Source: JAZLEZ01 sp045615505
GTDB taxonomy: Bacteria > Spirochaetota > Spirochaetia > Sphaerochaetales > Sphaerochaetaceae
DNA length: 30,341 nt
Assembly (NCBI GenBank): GCA_045615505.1
Contig: JAZLEZ010000060.1
Span: 1 to 30,341, forward strand
Reading direction: 5' to 3'
The notes below the pieces were generated by a model. That model was not told the origin of the DNA. It did no database searches and was given only the letters and a program-made list of their open reading frames with translations. Shown here in pieces: positions 16,204 through 23,885 of this stretch (positions within the stretch are counted from its first letter, which is position 1; every line of letters starts with the position of its first letter). A program made the translations under genes and the position numbers.

Positions 16204-16232
16204 AAAAAAGGGCAGCTGTTTTATTGCTGCCC
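16202..16232 (-). terminator. Rho-independent terminator of hpf
   Basis: GGGCAGC (16210-16216) pairs perfectly with GCTGCCC (16226-16232) around a 9-nt loop. On the minus strand the stem is followed by a run of eight Ts (the A-run at 16202-16209), so it ends leftward transcription from hpf. On the plus strand no T-run follows, so the uvrC-side transcript would not be terminated by the classical mechanism. Confidence 0.88.
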
Positions 16233-16249
16233 GGACTTCTGTTCAAGTC

Positions 16250-16546
16250 TTATTTTTCAATTACCTTTGATTTTTCCTTTCTGGCTGTTGATTCGATTTT
16301 ATCGGCCAACATTTCTATGCCTTCATATAATTCATAGCAGTCATAACTTACCAGTTTCTCGGTTCCCCATTTGAAATGGATTAATGCATCAAGATGAAAT
16401 CCCTGACCGAGAGTTTCTCTTTTAATCACAATATCAAGATCATGAAGATAACTCTCTGCAAATGAAAGTTTCTGCAGCTTTTTGTTCAGAAATTCCATTG
16501 TTTCATCACTTGGTTGATAGTGAACTCCTCTGACATTCAGATTCAT
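16250..16546 (-). CDS. hpf: Ribosome hibernation promoting factor / RaiA (short form)
   Basis: Small protein that binds the 30S decoding centre of idle ribosomes. The 98-residue chain begins MNLNVRGVHYQPSDETMEFL and has the beta-alpha-beta-beta-beta-alpha layout of HPF/YfiA. It lacks the C-terminal dimerisation domain of long HPFs, so it is a short form. The start at 16546 is fixed by a near-perfect AAGGAGG (16554-16560) about 7 nt upstream; the longer frame to 16597 has no support. In many proteobacteria hpf follows rpoN in the lptA-lptB-rpoN cluster. Here it is about 7.4 kb away from that cluster, alone, with its own terminator. Confidence 0.9.
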   Translation of the reverse strand: MNLNVRGVHYQPSDETMEFLNKKLQKLSFAESYLHDLDIVIKRETLGQGFHLDALIHFKWGTEKLVSYDCYELYEGIEMLADKIESTARKEKSKVIEK

Positions 16547-16586
16547 AGACACTCCTCCTTTCTTTTTTTTTCTATGAGGTAATTTC

Positions 16587-16617
16587 ATAATACACAAAGT
16601 ATTACTTCAATTATCAA
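16587..16617 (-). promoter_or_regulatory. Candidate hpf promoter with a dyad over the -10
   Basis: On the minus strand TTGATA (16617-16612) is followed after 17 bp by TGTATT (16594-16589); TATTAT two bases further is an alternative -10. A perfect dyad TAATAC-N5-GTATTA (16588-16604) covers the -10 and could be an operator. The leader to the start codon would be about 35 nt and includes a polypurine run. The match is moderate. Confidence 0.35.
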
Positions 16618-16627
16618 AAATGGTTTT

Positions 16628-16659
16628 CTCTTCACAAATATCAGTTTTGAAAGTACCTC
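16628..16659. repeat. Left copy of a 32-bp perfect direct repeat flanking the M18 aminopeptidase gene
   Basis: These 32 bp are identical to 18076-18107. The copy starts CTCTTCACAAA and ends AAAGTACCTC and lies 75 bp before the aminopeptidase ATG, in the gap between it and hpf. After one mismatch (16660) three further bases agree. On the minus strand it reads as the last six codons and stop of holA plus 13 bp of flank, although no holA gene body is here. Confidence 0.9.
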
Positions 16660-16734
16660 TATATTTTAAGTTTAAGTTCAGACTGGAAGAAAGTCAAAAA
16701 TTCTTTTACCATTAATCTTATAACGGAGGATTTT

Positions 16735-18063
16735 ATGAAAAACCTTATTTCAAACTATATGGATTTTCTTGATAACGGAAAGACTGAGCGCAAATGTGTC
16801 AATCAGGTAATCAGACTTGCAGAAAAAGCAGGATATAAAGATATTGTAAAGGTGAAAACACTTAAGCCGGGAGATAAGGTGTATGTTCAGAAGATGGGCA
16901 AGTCAATAATACTCTTTGAACTGGGTTCCGGCAAATTTGAAGACGGAATGAATATTCTCGGAGCTCACATAGATTCTCCGCGTTTGGATGCCAAACAGAG
17001 TCCGTTGTACGAAAAGGACGGTCTTGTTTATCTGAACACACATTACTACGGCGGAATCAAGAAGTATCAATGGCTGACTCTTCCGCTTGCAATCAACGGT
17101 GTTGTATTTACAAAAGAAGGCAAGTGTATTGATGTCAATGTAGGGGACGATGAAGACGATGTAGTTTTCTCTATTTCCGATATTCTGCCTCACCTTGCTT
17201 ACGACCAGATGAAAAAGACTGCATCTGATTTCATTGATGCTGAAAAACTTGATGTGATAATCGGTGCTTCAGATTTGTCAGACAAGAAAAAAGATGATGA
17301 AAAAGATGTTGCCAAGAACAGAATACTAAGTTTGCTTAAGAAAAAGTACGGCTTTGAAGAAGAAGATTTTGCATCGGCAGAACTTGAAATCGTTCCTGCA
17401 GGCAAGGCCCGATTCCTCGGATTTGATAAGAAACTGATTCTTGCGTACGGTCAGGATGACAGGTCCTGTGCATACACTTCAGTTGCAGCTATGTTTGATA
17501 CAAAAGCCGGAAAGAGAACTACATGCTGTATCCTTACGGACAAAGAAGAAATCGGAAGTTACGGTGCAACCGGAATGAACTCCCATATGCTTGATAATGC
17601 CGTTGCAGAAGTTGCCGAATGTCTGGGTGTAAAGGATGTAAGTCTTACGGTACGCAGAGCCCTTGCCAATTCCTATATGCTTTCCAGTGATGTAAATGCT
17701 GCATTTGATCCGCTTAACGAGAATCTTTACGATAAGCAGAATGCTTCATTTTTGGGTAACGGTCTTGTGTTCAACAAATATACCGGCTCACGAGGGAAGA
17801 GCGGTGCAAGTGATGCAAACCCTGAGTTTATAGCAAAAATCAGGAAACAACTTGATGAAGCAAAAGTAAAATATCAGTATGCAGAACTCGGAAAAGTTGA
17901 AGTAGGCGGTGGCGGCACAATTGCTCATTATGCTGCGGAATTCGGTTTACAGGTTATCGATGCCGGAGTTGCAGTTTTGAGTATGCATGCACCGTGGGAA
18001 ATAACAAGTACATACGATATTGAACAGGCTTATAAAGGATACAAGGCATTTCTTGTTATCTGA
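16735..18063 (+). CDS. apeB: M18-family aspartyl-type aminopeptidase
   Basis: Cytoplasmic dinuclear-zinc aminopeptidase of family M18 that removes N-terminal (often acidic) residues from peptides. The 442-residue length is typical. Metal ligands are visible: GAHIDSPRLD (His78), the Asp in YGQDDRSCAY, Glu in DKEEIGSYG (catalytic Glu and ligand), Asp in SSDVNAAFDP and His in SMHAPWE near the C-terminus. GGAGG (16725-16729) lies 5 nt before the ATG. It is transcribed against its neighbours hpf and holA and is bracketed by a 32-bp direct repeat. Codon use looks like that of the surrounding genes, so there is no compositional sign of recent import. Confidence 0.94.
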   Translation: MKNLISNYMDFLDNGKTERKCVNQVIRLAEKAGYKDIVKVKTLKPGDKVYVQKMGKSIILFELGSGKFEDGMNILGAHIDSPRLDAKQSPLYEKDGLVYLNTHYYGGIKKYQWLTLPLAINGVVFTKEGKCIDVNVGDDEDDVVFSISDILPHLAYDQMKKTASDFIDAEKLDVIIGASDLSDKKKDDEKDVAKNRILSLLKKKYGFEEEDFASAELEIVPAGKARFLGFDKKLILAYGQDDRSCAYTSVAAMFDTKAGKRTTCCILTDKEEIGSYGATGMNSHMLDNAVAEVAECLGVKDVSLTVRRALANSYMLSSDVNAAFDPLNENLYDKQNASFLGNGLVFNKYTGSRGKSGASDANPEFIAKIRKQLDEAKVKYQYAELGKVEVGGGGTIAHYAAEFGLQVIDAGVAVLSMHAPWEITSTYDIEQAYKGYKAFLVI

Positions 18064-18069
18064 TAGGTA

Positions 18070-18107
18070 GAGGTACTCTTCACAAATATCAGTTTTGAAA
18101 GTACCTC
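18070..18107. repeat. Right copy of the 32-bp direct repeat, forming a long imperfect palindrome
   Basis: Bases 18076-18107 repeat 16628-16659 exactly. This copy also forms a hairpin: GAGGTACT (18070-18077) pairs with AGTACCTC (18100-18107), continued by an inner TTCACAA/TTTTGAA pairing with one mismatch and one bulged base. The left copy lacks the first arm. The element covers the holA stop codon and its last six codons. No T-run follows on either strand, so it is not a standard terminator, though it lies exactly where the convergent apeB and holA transcripts meet. Confidence 0.85.
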
Positions 18108-19075
18108 GATACTATATCAATTATGCATTTTTCCATTACAGTCTGTTGAAGATATATACCGGTTTCTTTAATCTCTATGTCATAAACGGCAAGTTTTTTC
18201 AGAATTTTTTTTACATCTTCCGGCTTGTAATTTTTTACTGCAATTCTGTATGTATCCTTTTCCTTGGGAATTACAACGGCTCTGTCTGTTTCAAAGAATT
18301 TTGTTTTCAATGCATCTTCAAGACTCATTCGTTTTGAAAGATTCATCTCTATTGAATAGAGCCTTCTGAAATAGATTGAGAGTCTGGATGCCAGTACTGC
18401 AGCCATGGAAGCCTCGTCATTTGTATGAAGTAAAGCCTGAAGACATTCCAAAGCTCCGCTTAAATCCTTTCGGACAATGTATCCGAAAAGTGAGAATTCG
18501 TTTTCCTGTCTTGTGTGTGAGAGAAACTCCTCAACATCTGTTTCCGTTAATGTGGTTTTCCGTATTCCCTTGAGATATGTTGCCAGTTGGGAGCATACAG
18601 CCTCAAATTCCTGAATATTGTTTTCAACCTTTTCGATAATGGCGGCACAGGCGTCGTTTTGAATATCCAAGCCGCATCTTCTGAAGAAATTTCTGAGCCA
18701 GTCGTTCTTTTTGCTTTCAAATAGCTCATAAAATTTCATTATATTATCTGCCTTTACGGCATTCATGATGTCAGCATGTATATAGAGTTCTTTACTTGAA
18801 ATCAGGAAAGTAACCGTCTCAGACGGATTTCTGATGTAATCAACAATACCCTTTGCCTTATCCTTTGTCTTGATTTCCTGTGCTTCATCCAGAATTACCA
18901 GTTTTCTGTCTGCAAACAGGTCGTTGTTGTTCAACTGTGCAAACAACTCTTCTTCATAGTCTTCAAATGCATAAAATCTGGTGACATCACATTCACCGAT
19001 AGAGCGTTTGGTATTGTTTATAAAGTCTTCCTTAAGACCTTTTTCCGGCCCGAGGAGAAGAAAAACATCTCCCAT
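18089..19075 (-). CDS. holA: DNA polymerase III delta subunit (clamp loader)
   Basis: Delta subunit of the clamp-loader complex that opens the beta clamp and loads it on DNA. The 328 residues show the AAA+-like N-terminal fold beginning MGDVFLLLGPEKGLKEDF (a degenerate P-loop, as usual in delta) and LVILDEAQEI at the Walker B position. A helical C-terminal collar follows, with the conserved LxxxLRRL-like stretch near ASRLSIYFRRLYSIEM. It starts one base after the lexA stop, so the two are cotranscribed from the lexA promoter. Its last codons and stop lie in a repeat that recurs 1,448 bp away on the other side of apeB. Confidence 0.88.
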   Translation of the reverse strand: MGDVFLLLGPEKGLKEDFINNTKRSIGECDVTRFYAFEDYEEELFAQLNNNDLFADRKLVILDEAQEIKTKDKAKGIVDYIRNPSETVTFLISSKELYIHADIMNAVKADNIMKFYELFESKKNDWLRNFFRRCGLDIQNDACAAIIEKVENNIQEFEAVCSQLATYLKGIRKTTLTETDVEEFLSHTRQENEFSLFGYIVRKDLSGALECLQALLHTNDEASMAAVLASRLSIYFRRLYSIEMNLSKRMSLEDALKTKFFETDRAVVIPKEKDTYRIAVKNYKPEDVKKILKKLAVYDIEIKETGIYLQQTVMEKCIIDIVSRYFQN

Positions 19076-19076
19076 A

Positions 19077-19700
19077 TCAGAATTTTCTGATAATCATTAT
19101 CAGTTTCCCGTGTACATCGCAATGGGTGGATATTATGCTCTGATAGGCAGAGTTTGCAGGTCTTAATTCGTATCGTTCTCCATTGCGGAAGAAATGTTTC
19201 AGGGTAAGGCCGTAAGTTTCTTCGTCTCCTATGCTTGCGACAACAATGTCTCCGTTGTCCGCCTCTTTTGTTCTGAGCATTACCGCTATATCACCGTCAT
19301 TGATTCCGTCTTCAATCATACTGTCTCCGCTTACTCTCAAAGCGTAAACAGCATCTACATCCGTAATCCCAAGAAGATTCTGAGGTATAGGAAGATAGCC
19401 GTCGTAACTTTCTTCGGAAAGAATAGGAACTCCCGCTGCGGTTGTTCCGAGTAAAGGTACTTTGATTATTGAGCTTTCCGTTGGGTTTGATCTCTTGAGA
19501 AGAGCCATTCCTCTGGGAAGGTTATCAGCTGTTCTGATAATGTTTTTCTTTTTGAGGGCAGTCATATGATCATAGGCGGCTTTTGGTGAAAAACCGAAAT
19601 GATCTGCTATGTTTCTTACGCTGGGAGCATATCCGTTAGAATCCATGTAGTTTTCTATAAACTGAGCAACTTCTTTCTGTCTCTGTGTAAGCTGTTTCAT
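19077..19700 (-). CDS. lexA: LexA SOS repressor
   Basis: Self-cleaving repressor of the SOS response. The 207-residue protein has an N-terminal winged helix starting LTQRQKEVAQFIENYM, with the recognition-helix region at about 26-50, and the S24 peptidase domain. Key residues are present: the Ala89-Gly90 cleavage bond, nucleophile Ser127 in SGDSM, and Lys168 in TLKHF. The ATG at 19700 is preferred over the TTG just before it because AGGAGG (19708-19713) lies 7 nt upstream. It has its own promoter with a dyad over the -10, which would suit autoregulation, and it is followed by holA. LexA is patchily distributed in spirochaetes. Confidence 0.95.
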   Translation of the reverse strand: MKQLTQRQKEVAQFIENYMDSNGYAPSVRNIADHFGFSPKAAYDHMTALKKKNIIRTADNLPRGMALLKRSNPTESSIIKVPLLGTTAAGVPILSEESYDGYLPIPQNLLGITDVDAVYALRVSGDSMIEDGINDGDIAVMLRTKEADNGDIVVASIGDEETYGLTLKHFFRNGERYELRPANSAYQSIISTHCDVHGKLIMIIRKF

Positions 19701-19727
19701 CAAGCAGCCTCCTGTAAAACTGAATCT

Positions 19728-19762
19728 ATGCTTATAATAGCATGTTTATTAACGCTTGTTAA
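19728..19762 (-). promoter_or_regulatory. lexA-holA promoter with candidate LexA operator
   Basis: On the minus strand TTAACA (19762-19757) and TATTAT (19739-19734) are separated by 17 bp, each five of six to consensus. A perfect dyad ATGCT-N6-AGCAT (19728-19743) covers the -10 completely. The site lies in the 48-bp gap between folA and lexA. It does not match the Gram-positive or enterobacterial SOS box, so assignment to LexA is inference from position. Confidence 0.6.
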
Positions 19763-20261
19763 GAGAAATATTTTCATAGACAGTGAAGCGGATTTTATAG
19801 CCGTTATCATCTATCGGCTCCGATTCCTGCACCATTTTCCAATTCGGAAGTTCATCCAGATTGTCAAAGAATACTTCGGCACCGCCGTCTGCCTCAACTT
19901 TTGTAAGATACACCTTGTCACAGAAAGGAAGCATCGTATGATACATCATTGCACCGCCGATAATAAAAACATCTTCACTATTGTATTTCCTGATTTCCGA
20001 AAACAGCTCATCCAAGGTTTCTGTAATGATAAAACCGTCATCTTCGGCTCGTTTTCTGTCTCCTCCCGGCCATAGGACGATATTGGTTCTGTTTTTCAAA
20101 GGTTTTGATTCGGGAAAAGAGAGCAGGGTGTTGGAACCCATGACAACGACCTTGCCTTTTGTCATTTTGCGGAAATATTTCATGTCTTCCGGAAGACGGA
20201 ACATCAAATCGTTGCGTTTACCGATTCCCCACTTGCTGTCACAATGTAAAATTGCCTGCAT
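19749..20261 (-). CDS. folA: Dihydrofolate reductase
   Basis: NADPH-dependent enzyme that regenerates tetrahydrofolate from the dihydrofolate made by thymidylate synthase. The 170 residues show WGIGKRNDLMFRLPEDM with the catalytic acid Asp26, the cofactor-binding VVVMGSNTLLSFP, and FIIGGAMMY, all standard for chromosomal DHFR. It starts 8 bp after thyA, with GAGG as ribosome binding site, so the two consecutive steps are one operon under the thyA promoter. Its 3' end contains the lexA -35 box. Confidence 0.95.
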   Translation of the reverse strand: MQAILHCDSKWGIGKRNDLMFRLPEDMKYFRKMTKGKVVVMGSNTLLSFPESKPLKNRTNIVLWPGGDRKRAEDDGFIITETLDELFSEIRKYNSEDVFIIGGAMMYHTMLPFCDKVYLTKVEADGGAEVFFDNLDELPNWKMVQESEPIDDNGYKIRFTVYENISLNKR

Positions 20262-20269
20262 AAGATACC

Positions 20270-21100
20270 TCAGATTGCAACCGGAATATCATATTTTTTG
20301 GTACATGCCTGATAATTTTCAAGTTTGAAATCATCTTTTGTGAAGGCATAGAAGTCATTGATTTCCGGATTTATTATGAATTTCGGAGCAGGGAACTGCT
20401 CGTTTGCAATTACTTCTTCAACAATGGGAATATGTCTGTCGTAAATATGTGCATCGGCAATTACATGAACAAGTTCCCCTATCTGAAGGTTGCAGACCTG
20501 AGCCATCATGTGCATGAGGACTGCATACTGTGCCACATTCCAGTTATTTGCAGTAAGCATATCCTGAGAACGCTGGTTGAGAATTCCGTTTAAGACTTTT
20601 CCGCTTACATTGAAGGTCATTGAATAGGCACAGGGATAGAGCATCATATCGTGAAGGTCCTGATGATTGTAGATGTTTGTCATGATTCTTCTGCTCTGAG
20701 GGTTGTTTTTCAAATCGAAAATAACTCTGTCAACCTGATCAAACATTCCTTCCTTATACTGATGCTTTACACCGAGCTGATAGCCGTAGGCTTTGCCGAT
20801 TGTTCCTTCAGAATCTGCCCAACTGTCCCAGACATGACTGGACAACTCGCTGATTTTATTTGATTTTTTCTGCCATATCCACAAAAGTTCGTCTATGGCT
20901 GATTTCAGATATGTTTTTCTGACGGTAATAATAGGAAATTCTTCTTGCAGATTGTACCGGTTTACCAGACCGAATTTCTTGATTGTGTGTGCCGGAGTTC
21001 CGTCTTCCCAATGCGGACGGACATCCAGATCTTTATCTGAAAAACCATGTGCGAGAATGTCTTTTATATTTTCTACAAAAACCTTGTCTGCGTAACTCAT
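20270..21100 (-). CDS. thyA: Thymidylate synthase (ThyA type)
   Basis: Converts dUMP to dTMP using methylene-tetrahydrofolate, leaving dihydrofolate for the adjacent folA. The 276-residue chain has the catalytic Cys157 in LYPCAYSM, NQRSQDML, and the dUMP-binding block around HVIADAHIYDRH. The segment after QRS (DMLTANNWNVAQYAVL) is of a variant type seen in some Firmicutes rather than that of E. coli. AGAGG precedes the ATG, and a strong promoter lies just upstream. Having the ThyA type makes the folate-oxidising route, and thus DHFR, necessary, which fits the operon. Confidence 0.96.
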   Translation of the reverse strand: MSYADKVFVENIKDILAHGFSDKDLDVRPHWEDGTPAHTIKKFGLVNRYNLQEEFPIITVRKTYLKSAIDELLWIWQKKSNKISELSSHVWDSWADSEGTIGKAYGYQLGVKHQYKEGMFDQVDRVIFDLKNNPQSRRIMTNIYNHQDLHDMMLYPCAYSMTFNVSGKVLNGILNQRSQDMLTANNWNVAQYAVLMHMMAQVCNLQIGELVHVIADAHIYDRHIPIVEEVIANEQFPAPKFIINPEINDFYAFTKDDFKLENYQACTKKYDIPVAI

Positions 21101-21117
21101 ACATACCTCTTGAGATG

Positions 21118-21145
21118 ATTATAACAGATAATCATTCATGGTCAA
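21118..21145 (-). promoter_or_regulatory. Promoter of the thyA-folA operon
   Basis: On the minus strand TTGACC (21145-21140) and a perfect TATAAT (21123-21118) are separated by 16 bp. Eleven of twelve positions match consensus. The transcript would have a leader of about 10 nt carrying AGAGG. Confidence 0.8.
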
Positions 21146-21163
21146 AGGTCAGGTATTGGGTCA

Positions 21164-22399
21164 TCAGCGTTTAATCAGAAGAACGGATAAATCATTTACA
21201 TTTGTTCCGGTTGCACCGGTAATAATGAGTCCGTCGGAAACTTTGAGTGCATTATAGGCATCATTGTCTGCAAGAACTTCCGAAATAGATATTCCCTTGG
21301 ATGCAAGTATTTCTTTGGTTTCATTGTCACAGTATCCGCCGGCAGCATCCGTAGGGCCGTCTGTTCCGTCAGAACCAATAGAGAAAACACAGGTTTGAGT
21401 ACAGCCTGAAATTCCGTTTGCAGCAGACAGTGCGATTTCCTGATTTCTTCCACCTTTTCCCTTTCCTGTAAGATGTACAACAGTCTCTCCGCCTGCTATG
21501 AATGCAAGGCTTTTTTCAGAATCCTGATGATCCCTTGCAATTGCCGAGAGAAAAGAACCGGCATCACGGGCTTCGCAATCCAGACTGGCTGAAAGGAAAA
21601 CAGGTTCATATCCGAGAGATTTTGCACTTTCAAAAGCTGATTTGCAGAGCTGTTTTACTGAACCGGTAACAAAAGTAGTGACATTGTTCAGAGCTTTAGG
21701 AGTTTCTGTTTTCAGAAGAAGTTCTGCTTGAGCAGAAAGTTTCAGTCCGTATTTTTCAACGATTGCAAGTGCGCCTTCGCAGGTTGAAGAATCAGGATAT
21801 GCAGGTCCTGAAGCAATCATATCAAGAGGATCTCCGATAATATCGGAAAGAACTATTGTATAAACATGAGCAGGCTCGCAAATACGGGCAAACCTTCCGC
21901 CTTTTACGGATGAAAGGCGCTTTCTGATGGTATTCATCTCAATTATGTTTGCTCCGCAGGCCAAAAGCTGTTTCGTTATACTCTGGTTTTCATCCGGAGA
22001 AACAAGCGGTTTCTCAAAAAGAGCCGAACCTCCGCCAGAAAGAAGGAAAAGGACATTGTCATCTGAAGAAAGGTCTTTAACGACATCAAGAGCTCTCTGA
22101 GTTGCAGTGTAGGTGTTTACATCAGAAACAGGATGTCCGGCTTCATAGATTTCAAAGTTGCCGATTTTACCTTTGCTGTGTTCATATTTGGTAATTACAA
22201 CACCTTTGTCGATTGTATTTCCGAGATTTGCGTATGCTGCATTTGCCATTTGCCATGCTGCTTTTCCGGCAGCAATCAGAATTGTCTTACCTTTTGCCGA
22301 AGGAATCTCCTCAAGAGCTTTTGAAACGGCAGTATCCGGCAAAGCCGCCTTGACTGCTTGTGAAATGATATAATCTGCGTCTTTGCGTAAAGTGTTCAT
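21164..22399 (-). CDS. Glycerate 2-kinase (GckA/MOFRL family)
   Basis: Phosphorylates D-glycerate to 2-phosphoglycerate, feeding lower glycolysis. The protein (411 residues from the ATG at 22399) has the N-terminal DUF4147-type domain with LIAAGKAAWQMA, a GHPVSD block, LLSGGGSALFEKP, and the C-terminal MOFRL domain with GKGGRNQE and SIGSDGTDGPTDAAG, the hallmark of this kinase class. The open frame reaches 22489, but the 22399 start has AGGAGG (22406-22411) 6 nt upstream. It lies 61 bp downstream of a GntP-family permease gene, so glycerate is the most likely transported substrate. A perfect hairpin lies between the two genes. Confidence 0.92.
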   Translation of the reverse strand: MNTLRKDADYIISQAVKAALPDTAVSKALEEIPSAKGKTILIAAGKAAWQMANAAYANLGNTIDKGVVITKYEHSKGKIGNFEIYEAGHPVSDVNTYTATQRALDVVKDLSSDDNVLFLLSGGGSALFEKPLVSPDENQSITKQLLACGANIIEMNTIRKRLSSVKGGRFARICEPAHVYTIVLSDIIGDPLDMIASGPAYPDSSTCEGALAIVEKYGLKLSAQAELLLKTETPKALNNVTTFVTGSVKQLCKSAFESAKSLGYEPVFLSASLDCEARDAGSFLSAIARDHQDSEKSLAFIAGGETVVHLTGKGKGGRNQEIALSAANGISGCTQTCVFSIGSDGTDGPTDAAGGYCDNETKEILASKGISISEVLADNDAYNALKVSDGLIITGATGTNVNDLSVLLIKR

Positions 22400-22422
22400 A
22401 CCGCACCTCCTGCGAACAGAAA

Positions 22423-22446
22423 ATAGGCGGACCTGAGTCCGCCTAT
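22423..22446 (-). terminator. Intercistronic hairpin between the permease and glycerate kinase genes
   Basis: ATAGGCGGAC (22423-22432) and GTCCGCCTAT (22437-22446) form a perfect 10-bp stem with a 4-nt loop, 14 bp after the permease stop. On the minus strand only a short TTT follows, so it may be a leaky terminator that lowers kinase expression, or a 3'-end stabiliser of the permease mRNA. Confidence 0.65.
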
Positions 22447-22460
22447 CTGTGTTAACAGGA

Positions 22461-23825
22461 TTATACGAACAACGAAATGATGAGAACATTGATAATGGCT
22501 GCTATACCGATAACTAATGTTCCGAGTGTCTGTGTCTTGTATCCCTGCTGAGGCTGCATTTCACCGAAGTTAGTAACAACCCAGAAGTATGAGTCGTTTG
22601 CGTGTGAAACTGTCATGGCACCTGCTCCGATAGCAACTACGATGAGAGCTGCACTGATAGGTGTTGTGAATCCGAGGCTTGCCATAAGAGGAGCAACAAT
22701 GCCGGCTGTTGTTGTGATTGCAACCGTTGATGAACCCTGAGCACATTTGAGAACAGCAGAAAGTAAGAACGGGAAGAGAAGTCCCATTGCCTTGAGAACT
22801 GCCGCATTATCTGTGATGAATGTAATGAGATTACTTGAGGAAATAACCTTTCCGAGAACTCCGCCGGCTGCTGTTACGAACAGGATAGGTCCAACAGTCT
22901 TGAGAGTATCATTTGTAATTTCATAGAAATCCTTCATCTTTCCTGCAGATGAGAGTAGAGCAATTCCGAGAAGTACACCTACTGCAAGAGCAATAATCGG
23001 CTTTCCGAGGAATACGAAGAAAGGAACATTGTTTCCTGCCATTGAAAGAGCTGATGCAAGACCCATGAGAATAATAGGAACAACGATAGGAGCAAATGCT
23101 GCGAAACCGTTTGGAAGTTTGCCGTAAGATGCAACAAGTTCTTCATAAGTTTTCTCAACTTCTGCACCTGTTCCCGGTTCATCGGCTGCCTTGACTGTCT
23201 TTCCGATGTAGAGTGCAAAAATGTAGCCTGCTACCATAGGAAGAATTGAACAGAGAGCACCTATTCCCATAACTTGAAGGAGGTTGGCCTCAGCACCTAT
23301 TCCCTGCTGATAAAGTGTGTTTGCTGCAGCAATAGGACCCGGTGTGGGCGGAATGAAACAGTGGGAAATATAAAGACCCATTGAAAGACAGACAGTACAT
23401 GCTACAGAGCTTTTGCGGGTTCTCTGAACAAGAGCTTTTCTGATAGGGTTGAGAATAACAAAACCGCTGTCACAGAAAACAGGAATGGATACAATCCAGC
23501 CCATAATGAGCATAGCAAGTTCAGGGTGTTTCTTGCCGACCAGCTTTACTACACAATCAGCCATTTTGAGAGCTGCACCGGTCTTTTCAAGAAGGATTCC
23601 TACGAGAGCACCGAGGATGATAACGATACCGATGGATGTGAAAGTTCCTGAGAAACCTGCTCCGATGACATCGGCAATTTTTGTGATATCTATTCCGGCA
23701 ACTAGAGCGAGAACAAGAGAGACGCCCATGATTGAGAGGAATGGATGTACATGCCATTTTGAAATTGCAACAATCATAAGGACAATTGCAAGTACAAAGG
23801 CAATAAGTAAAGGAATACCAGTCAT
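22461..23825 (-). CDS. GntP-family permease, probable glycerate transporter
   Basis: Inner-membrane proton symporter of the gluconate permease (GntP) family, 454 residues with about 12 or more hydrophobic segments and a short charged loop near residues 213-235. Family features include IPVFCDSGFVILNP, the SHCFIPPTPGP motif, and AMTVSHANDSYFW near the C-terminus. GntP members carry gluconate, glycerate or related sugar acids; glycerate is inferred from the adjoining glycerate kinase gene. An AAGGAG ribosome binding site lies 7 nt before the ATG, and a clear promoter with T-tract DNA upstream precedes it. Confidence 0.92.
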   Translation of the reverse strand: MTGIPLLIAFVLAIVLMIVAISKWHVHPFLSIMGVSLVLALVAGIDITKIADVIGAGFSGTFTSIGIVIILGALVGILLEKTGAALKMADCVVKLVGKKHPELAMLIMGWIVSIPVFCDSGFVILNPIRKALVQRTRKSSVACTVCLSMGLYISHCFIPPTPGPIAAANTLYQQGIGAEANLLQVMGIGALCSILPMVAGYIFALYIGKTVKAADEPGTGAEVEKTYEELVASYGKLPNGFAAFAPIVVPIILMGLASALSMAGNNVPFFVFLGKPIIALAVGVLLGIALLSSAGKMKDFYEITNDTLKTVGPILFVTAAGGVLGKVISSSNLITFITDNAAVLKAMGLLFPFLLSAVLKCAQGSSTVAITTTAGIVAPLMASLGFTTPISAALIVVAIGAGAMTVSHANDSYFWVVTNFGEMQPQQGYKTQTLGTLVIGIAAIINVLIISLFV

Positions 23826-23855
23826 ACCATAACTCCTTAAAATTAAGTTTGCCTA

Positions 23856-23884
23856 ATTCTAAACCCGCGGAGTATGTTATTCAA
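23856..23884 (-). promoter_or_regulatory. Promoter of the permease-glycerate kinase operon
   Basis: On the minus strand TTGAAT (23884-23879) and TAGAAT (23861-23856) are separated by 17 bp. The -10 matches five of six. The leader of about 25 nt holds AAGGAG. Phased A/T tracts abut the -35 on its upstream side. Confidence 0.6.
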
Positions 23885-23885
23885 C

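Noticed and set aside
16202..16232. The GGGCAGC hairpin as terminator of the Spl-like gene on the plus strand
   Set aside because: No T-run follows on the plus strand; the T-run is on the minus strand, so it belongs to hpf.
16547..16734. A possible small RNA or hidden gene in the longest gap
   Set aside because: I saw only promoter-like elements, the dyad, the repeat copy and the apeB ribosome binding site; no coding frame or stable RNA fold was evident.
18070..18107. The palindrome between apeB and holA as an intrinsic bidirectional terminator
   Set aside because: Neither side has a T-run, and the core sequence recurs upstream of apeB, where no gene ends.
22400..22489. A 30-residue N-terminal extension of glycerate kinase
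   Set aside because: It would run through the intercistronic hairpin and the end of the permease gene; the ATG at 22399 has a strong ribosome binding site.
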